Shown piece by piece: positions 33,801 through 42,800 of a DNA stretch of 64,000 nucleotides; the stretch's first letter is position 1; each line of letters begins with the position of its first letter. The notes beneath the pieces were generated by a model. It had not been told where the DNA came from, ran no database searches, and was given only the letters and a program-made list of their open reading frames with translations. Location of the stretch: contig CM063262.1 in the NCBI GenBank assembly GCA_032158295.1, positions 2,699,394 to 2,763,393 of the forward strand. The letters are read 5' to 3'. The stretch is from Pycnopodia helianthoides. Taxonomy: Eukaryota > Echinodermata > Asteroidea > Forcipulatida > Asteriidae. A program made the position numbers and the translations under genes.

Positions 33801-36800
33801 ACCCCAACTCAATAAGAGACAGTATTACATGGTTGTCACCGCAAACCTTTTTCCATATCGTATTTCCACCATGCATAGAGCAAGCTAGTCGGAACGTTGA
33901 GACCAAAAAAAAAATCACTCTGCAGTAGTGCAGTTAATTACGAGAAGTCCCCCCCCCGATCCACTAAGCGAAAGCAATAGTCACAGCCGATTTCCTACCT
34001 CCCGCCCAGGTAGTAGTTAATAAGCAGGACAGTTCTTTCTCAGAACTGAAAAGTCTCTCGAATTCCGAAAAATCTACACTGCGGTCGTAGAACAAAAAGC
34101 AAGACAGATCTCTAAAGAACAAAACCTACCCCATAGCAAAGTAGATATACACACGGTGTTACTGCAAACTGAGTATTCATTGATACCTCACCATGCAAAG
34201 CCTCAAAAACCACATGGTATTGACTTTGTTATCCTGCATGACGTAATGAGTATCCATCCTCGTCTCCGGAGCATATATATAAGCCTCTTCGCATGGTAGC
34301 CAACCACTCGTAACTTGTTGCCATTCTAATTACCTTTTAGCATATGTCTTCTTTGCTGGTACCCTGCCGTACGTGACAAATGAGGCTAGGGGAGAGGTTC
34401 AGATCTCGATATATCGCATCGGCAACTTGAACAGAACTACTGAAATAGGTGAGTGCATGCCTCCATTAGGTGTTTCGTTTTCACCCAGGACAGTGTCCTG
34501 GGTTCTCACCTGGGACACTGTCCTGGGTTCTCACCTGGGACACTGTCCTGGGTTCTCACCTGGGACACTGTCCTGGGTTCTCACCTGGGACACTAGTGTC
34601 CTGGGTTCTCACCTGGGACACTGTCCTGGGTTCTCACCTGGGACACTGTCCTGGGTTCTCACCTGGGACACACACTGTCCTGGGTTCTCACCTGGGACAC
34701 TGTCCTGGGTAGCTCACCCAGGACCCTGTTTTAGGTTCTCACCTGGGACACTGTCCTGGGTTCTCACCTGGGACACTGTCCTGGGTTCTCACCTGGGACA
34801 CTGTCCTGGGTTCTCACCTGGGACACTGTCCTGGGTTCTCACCTGGGACACTGTCCTGGGTTCTCACCTGGGACACTGTCCTGGGTAGCTCACCCAGGAC
34901 CCTGTTCTGGGTTCTCACCTGGGACACTGTCCTGGGTTCTCACCTGGGACACTGTCCTGGGTTCTCACCTGGGACACTGTATACACTGTTCTGGGTTCTC
35001 ACCTGGGACACTGTCCTGGGTTCTCACCCAGGACCCTGTTCTGGGTTCCTGTTCTGGGTTCTCACACTATGAAAATCTTTGCTGTGAAACCACCGTGAAA
35101 TCTCAGTGAAGTGCAGGATTTAGCTGAAATTCAAGGAAATTATTTCTCTTTCACCATGCTTTAAGGGAATTGCAATTCCCTTAAATCACCTTGAAAAAAG
35201 AGTCTCCAAACCATTTACTGGCCTCCTTGACTTTCACCGTGATTTCAGGGAATGCTCTCCATCCAAGCCTAGAACTCTTTAATTAGCGAATAATGTTTTC
35301 AGCAGTGCAGCACAGTAAAAACATCTTGAAACACTTTGGCTCTGGCTAGTCAGAAAAGAACTCAGTGAAAACAAGGTGAAAAAGGGGAATTTACAATTTC
35401 AAGGAGAAAAGTGGATTTTCATTCCATTTTCAAGAAGAACATTTTCATACTGGGTTCTCACGCAGGACCCTGTTCTGGGTTCTCACCTGGGACACTGTCC
35501 TTGGTTCTCACCCAGGACCTGTTCTTGGTTCTCACCTGGGACACTGTCCTTGGTTTTCACCCAGGACCCTGTTCTGGGTTCTCACCTGGGACACTGTCCT
35601 GGGTTCTCACCTGGGACACTGTCCTGGGTTCTCACCTGGGACACTGTCCTTGGTTTTCACCCAGGACCCTGTTCTGGGTTCTCACCTGGGACACTGTCCT
35701 GGGTTCTCACCCAGGACCCTGTTCTTGGTTCTCACCTGGGACACTGTCCTTGGTTTTCACATCTACGCATCTACACAGTACACAGTCAACCCTCCTACTG
35801 TCTGGCAATTCAATCATCCACCATTGAAAACCTTTGAAAGGAAATTGCAAGTGTAATTTAAAAATTTGGAAAATGTGTGGTGGTCGGAAACAGAGAAAAT
35901 TCTGCCAGTGATGGTTGGGGGATCTTATTGCCGGATGAGTTTTCTGGCACCTCCACTCTGGGCAGAACCCTGATGATTTAAAGGAAAACCAAAATTCTTT
36001 CTTACAGCAATCGACACTTCGGACGGAACTGCCTTGTTGGGCGAGGACTACCAGGAGGTGATGACAGACACTATCTCCATGAGTCAAGACATGGATGTAC
36101 ACCAGCTTCGCATTCCCATTGAGAAAGATTTAATATACGAAGAAACAGAAGAGTTCTTTTTTGTCACGCTGACCGTCCTGGAGGGTGGGCAGCTGGGCCG
36201 CCCCAATGAAGGGACAGTCAGAGTCAACATCAGACCAGACCAAAGACAAGGTATTATAAGACATGGGTCTATCATGATGAAAATCTTTGTACAAGGTTTG
36301 GCTGAAATTCATGGAATTATTTCTCTTTCACCATACTTTAAAAGGAATTGCTTTTCCCTTGAACAACCTCGGAAAAAAGAGTCTCCAGGCCATTTAGTGG
36401 CCTTGTGAATTTCACAACGCATTCATGGAATTCTCGATCCATCCAAGCCTAGAACTCTTTAATTGGTGAATAACGTTTTTTCGGAGCAGTGTAGCACAGT
36501 AAAAAACAACGTGAAACACTTAGGCTCTGGCAAAAGAACTCGCTGAAAACAAGCTGAAAAGGGGGAATTTACAGTGGATTTTCAAGTGGATTTTCACTCT
36601 ATGTTCAAGGAAAAAGTTTTGTCATTATGTATGTTTCTTGAAACTTTACAAGAAGAGTTAGAGGTACATGCAAACTTCCAGGTAATGGAAACTTGGATTT
36701 CCAAATAATGATCTTTAAAGGAACATTACAGAATTGGTAAGAAAAAAAACTTGTAAAATATACTTTTTTGATCACAGATTTACATAAAACTTGGTAATGA

Positions 36801-39800
36801 TAGATAGTAGAAAACATCCCTTGAAATATTTTTGTCTGAAATGCCATGTTTGATGAGAAATGAATAAACTAATTTTCTGATTAGAGTTTATTGCTCAGTG
36901 AGCGTTTTATTCATTTGTTGAATCTGTATGATTTCATGCAAATGTGTAATCGGTTTTTCACTATTTTCTCGTGACCAGATGGCCGATCGATCCAAACTTC
37001 TACAGGTTTGTTAGTTTATGTGTATGGTGGATTACATAAAGTGCTTACACTGTCAGCAACTGTTTTGTTAGCAAAAACCAATTCTGTAATGTTCCTTTAA
37101 TAGAGCAGATTTATGGCGGCAAGATCTTGATCTCTAACGACACTAATGAAAATTGTTGTCTTGAAAATGGAGTGAAAATTAACCTTTCTATTGAAATTGT
37201 AAATTCCCCCTTTTCACCTTGTTTTACATGGAGTTCTTTTGCCAGAGCCTAAGTGTTTCACTTTTTTTTTTTACCTGCAGGTTTTAGGCTTGGATGGAAT
37301 GCATTCCCGGAAATCAGGGGGAAATTCACAGAAGCCAGTAAATGGTCTGGAGACTCCCCTTTTTTTTGAAGGAATTGCAATTCCCTTAAAGCATGGTGAA
37401 AGAGAAATAATTCCTTGAGTTTCAGTCAAATCCTGAACTTCACTGAGATTTCACAACAAAGATTTTGATAGTGTGATCTCCCATATCTAATGGGGGATAA
37501 TGAATTGTGAACAAGCAGTTAACCAAAGACTACACTATGAAAATGTTCTTCTTGAAAATGGAGTGAAAATTCACTTTTCTCCTTGAAATTGTAAATTCCC
37601 CTTTTTCACCTTGTTTTCACTGAGTTCTTTTCTGACTAGCCAGAGCCAAAGTGTTTCACGATGTTTTTACTGTGCTGCACTGCTGAAAACATTATTCACC
37701 AATTAAATGAGTTCTAGGCTTGGATGGAGAGCATTCCCTGAAATCACGGTGAAAGTCAAGGAGGCCAGTAAATGGTTATGGAGACTCTTTTTTCAAGGTG
37801 TTTTAAGGGAATTGCAATTCCCTTCAAGCATGGTGAAAGAGAAATAATTCCTTGAATTTCAGCCAAATCCTGCACTTCACTGAGATTTCACGGTGGTTTC
37901 ACAGCAAAGATTTTCATAGTGCTAGTGGCTTGGCCAATGAGGGGCTATGTTCGGGAACCCTTGGTCTCCCCCCCCCTACATAAATGGGTCTTATAATCCA
38001 CAAGAACTTCAAAACCTGTCTTAAAAAGTGTTTCGCTCTGTTCAAGCGCCTTGAGCATCTTATTGGCCATTAAAGCCAAATTCGTACTTCCTGGAAATCA
38101 TAGCAAGTTTGATGTCACAACTCTGTTTTTGCTGCTATAGTGTTTCGCATCATCAGTTGCAAATTTTTGTGATGTCAATTTTGCCTCGCATTCGCATTCG
38201 CGGAAAGTATGTACTGGGTAAAAGACTCCAATATTGTATTCATATTTTATTTTAGTTTTGGGTTGAACAAAGAAAAATCGACTATTTTATTTTGTGATAT
38301 ATCGTAGAGGAGATGACAACAGACCACACTTCAACCACCACACTTCAACCCACCACACTTCAATTCACCACAGCGGAACAAAGGGAGCATGCATCCAGCG
38401 CCGTCATACCCATAGTCATTGGCGTCATTGTCGGGGTCATTGTGCTATTTGGCCTCACCCTGGTCTTCCTGTACTTCTGCTGCAAGAGGCGGGCGTCGAG
38501 ACCCAAGGAGCCCGGTGTGGGAGATGTTCCACTGACCACTAGCCGCAAGGTTAGTCTGTGTAGATAATAATAATAGTGGCTTCTTATATAGCGCTCATAT
38601 CCGTCACTCAGTGACGGTCAAGGCACTTCAATAATTTTTCCTGCAAAGTATAGGGGAGCTACATTTTTGAAGTATTAGACCTATTCCTTTACATAGCACC
38701 ATGTAATGGTTTACAATGTGCTGTGATGGCGCAATATGCTGCCAATCAAACCAGGAACACCGGGGTGAACCCCTTCTCTTTTCGATAAGCTCACTGGGTT
38801 CTTTTTACGTGCATTAGACAACACACGGGACCAACGGCTTTACGTCCTATCCGAAGGACGCAGCGATAATGGTTAAGTGCTTTGCTTAAGGACACAAGTG
38901 TCACGACTGGGACTCGAACCCACACTCTGCTGACCAGAAACACCAGAGCTTGAGTCCAGTGCTCTTATCCGCTCGGCCACGACACGCCATTAGCTTGTGA
39001 AAAAGTGTGAAAAAGCATCATGTGAAACTCCCATGTTTCTAGGTCTAGTTCCATCCTGACCCTTATCGGCATGTTTAATTATCAGTTTAAGGAACATTAC
39101 AGAATTGGTTTTTGCTAACAAAACAGTTGCTGGCAGTGTAAGCACTTTATGTAATCCACCATATACATAAACTGACAAACCTGTAGAAGTTTGAGATCGA
39201 TCGGCCATCTGGGTCTCCAGAAAACAGTGAAAAACCGATTACACATTTGCATGAAATCATATAGCTTCAACACTGAATAAAACGCTCACTGAGCGATAAA
39301 CTCCAATCGGAAAATCAGTTTATTAATTTCTCATCAAATGTGGCATTTCAGACAGAAATATTTCAAGGGATGTTTTCTACTATCATCATCATTAGACCGT
39401 GTAAGTTTTATGTAAATCTGTGATCAAAAAGTATATTTTACAAGTTTTTTTCCTTTAAGTAATTATAAGATAAACACTGCACCCTGGCACTTTTTACTTC
39501 CCCTATGCCTGTATGCCAGTGACCATGAACTGGGATATCTGGGTTATGTTTTTCGGTGATATTTTTGGAGTCTGTGCCGGCTACTCCCGATTGCCGCCGA
39601 CCGCCGTGGCTATAACCCTGACCACAAGCATTTACGACCAAGTGGTTAAACTTGTCAGCTAAACTGGTCCGTCATGCCAACCATGTACTGTGTTACGTAT
39701 TCCATTCCTCTGACGAGCTAGGCCATGACTGATGTTTGAAATTTGTTCTTTTCACAGCTTGCCCACGAGAACTCCTACTTGAATCGTGGCTTCTCATCCG

Positions 39801-42800
39801 CCAAAGGGCAGGGTTCGATCGCCCCCATGTCCTACGTGGACCCGGTGACCAGAGAGTATCCGCGCGACAAGCTGCAGTTTCACGAGGAGATCGGCGCGGG
39901 GGCCTTCGCCGTGGTGTATCGCGCTGAGGCTCTGGGCATTCACAGGCCCGGGCTGGTGTCAACGGTTGCCGTCAAGATGCTGAAGAGTGAGTCGGAAGAA
40001 AATATTCTGATTATAAGTATAAAAGTAATTTGATGTCGCATACCTTTTAATAAAAGTTGAAAAAAAATGCCAAAATCTGGTTAAAAAAATAAAAAATTAT
40101 GACTTACAAGGCCGGAAGGCCACTTCAAGGTGAGGGCATCACTTAACGGTTTTGGGCTGTCGACCCAAATCGACTGTCAGCAGGGGCACGTTGCCACCTT
40201 CTCCCTGGGGCTGAAACAGGGTTCCCTTTCACAGTCCGTAAGGATGAAGGCATGGGTATCATGGGAGCCTGGCTGGTAGAGCAGAATGCACTACCTTCCC
40301 AGCTTATGATGGCTAATTCATTAGGGTGTGGGTTCAAATGTCCTTCAGCGAAACACTGATAATTGCTTCTCTTCACCCAGGAGTAAACGGGTACCTGTGA
40401 GGGCAGAGATGTTACCTAGTGATTGATTGTAATAGCTCAGTGCATGCAAAGAGGATTGTAGAAGGATTTGGGAAGCTCTTGGACCTTTCATTTAATCGAT
40501 GTATTTTTTTTTTTTTTTTTTTTCAGAGACCGCATCTGAGACGGACAAGACGGACTTCATGAAGGAGTTGGACGTCTTCAAGATGCTGGACAGGCACGAT
40601 AACGTCATGTCACTTCTTGGATGTTGCACAACAGAAGGTATAATCTCCAGTTACTTTGTTATAATGGACCCATCGAGATCTTGGTGCTCGATCCCCTCAA
40701 AAAGTGTCCGTGAAAAGGACTAACATTGTAAACCTGTAGGGATCTCAAATACCTGTGGAGAGAAGACGATTAAGGAAAGCTCATGCAGCTTAAAGATGTG
40801 GGAAGATAAACAAATAATAATTTTGAAAAATGGGGAAAACCAACACAATCAGGGCCGATTTTTGTGGCTCGACTGCTTACTGTAAGCAAAGAAGTAGCGT
40901 GTTTCACGGGTATAAAGCAGGGAATTTCTGCTTGTGCGTGTGCGTAGTCCACTCATGGCCCATGTTACTAGACATTCTTTGCTTACACGGCTAGCGCAGA
41001 AATTTGGCGCTTGCCCTTTAAGCAAAGTATGGTGAGCGCAAGCGCAGAATTCAGCGAGAAGGAGAAGCCATGATATGTTCTTTTTTTTTAAAATTGCCTC
41101 CCGACACATTTTTTAAGACAATCGGCCGGGGCTATTTTTCAAGATGGTTGCCAGCTATTTTCTTCGTGTTTTTTTGGTGTGCTCAAGTCTAAAAGTACGA
41201 TTTTATTTATTTTAAAATTCATTTTTTCGTCGGAGATCTTAACAAAAAAAAAAAAAAGGAAAAAAAAAGGAGGCGGCCACTAAAAAAGAAGCGGGCGAGG
41301 GCGCTTAACATGTATGTTGTTTTTAAAATATTTGGCCTAATAGAAGAAAACAATTTTGTGTCCTCCACAGAGCCTTTCTACATCATCTTGGATTTCATGC
41401 CTCACGGTAACCTGCAGTCGTACCTCCAGCGGGTACGGACAGGCAAAGAGAGGGACCATCCGGGGTATCTGGACCCCACTCAGCGTATCATCCAGCCGGA
41501 AGAGGTCCTACTGCATTCCTCGCAGGTGGCAAGAGGAATGGAATACCTAGGGTCTAAAGAGGTTGGTGTTGGGGTCGCTTCACACTCTTGTCTTGGCAAG
41601 TGAGGGACGTTCCTGCGTCTTGTTGCTCAGTGGTATATAAAACTGTTTCAGAAAGGGGGAAGTACAACTGTGGCATGTCATGGCCGAGCGGTGAAGCTCA
41701 CTGGAGTTTAAGCTCTGGGGTTTCTGAGTGTGGGGTTCGAGTCCCGGTCTTGACAGTTGTGTCCTGAAGCAAGACACTTAACCATTATTGCTGCGTCCTT
41801 TAGAAGGGACGTAAAGCTGTTGGTCCAGAGTGTTGTAGGCCTACTACATAAAAAAGAAACCAGCACAATCTGACAATCTGTGGTGTAGGTATTTTGTCTA
41901 ATACTGTTTGCTCATCTGTAGGGGACTTCTGGGAGAAGATCTGATCCTGTGGGCCATCCCCATGCAGTTACTTCCCCCATCCCTCCAACTCGATTTCCAA
42001 CCATGTTTTGCTACTAACTCCAGGGCCCAATTTCATAGAGCTGCTTAAGCACAAAAAGCAGCTAAGCACAACAAAATTGTGCTCACCAGAATACGGTTAC
42101 CAGCCAAACCACCATGTCACATGTACAATTTGTGACTGGTATGCTCTTTTCTGCTTAGCAGACAATTGTTAAGCAATATTTTCTGCTTAAGCAGCTCTAT
42201 GAAATTGGGCCCCAGGCCAATTGAAGAGAACCAGAGTAAAAATTGTGGAAATATTTTGTGTCTTTTAGTGTATTCACCGAGATCTTGCAACGAGTAATAT
42301 CTTGCTAGGTGAAGATCATGTCTGCAAGGTGTCTGATTTCGGATTGGCAAGAGATGTGGCAGGAGACCAGCAGTACGAAATGAAGTCAAAGGTGACCCAA
42401 GACTTCAATTCCTTTTGTGTTATTGCCAAAAAAATAAAATAAACTAGTTCGAAAGTGCAGAAACGCTGAATCTTCTTAAAAAACACGCCAAACCTTAACA
42501 CCGTGAAAACCTTTGCTGTGAAACCACCGTGAAATCTCAGTGAAGTGCAGGATTTGGCTGAAATTCAAGGAACTATTTTTTCTTTCACCACGCTTTAAGG
42601 GAATTGCAATTCCCTTGAAACGCCTTGACAAAAGAGTCTCCAGAATTTCACCACGATTTCAGGGAATGCTCTCCACCCAAGCGTAGAACACTTTAATTTG
42701 TGAATAACGTTTTCAGCACTACAGCAGAGTAAAAACAATGTGAAATACTTAGGCTCTGGCAAAAGAACTGTATGAAAACAAGTTGAAAAGGGAGAATTTA

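Noticed and set aside
34373..34888. 171-codon open frame with repeated [24 protein letters not shown] units
   Set aside because: It starts within kinase exon 7 and then runs through its donor into the 25-bp minisatellite. The repeats lack stop codons by composition, so the frame is not a gene.
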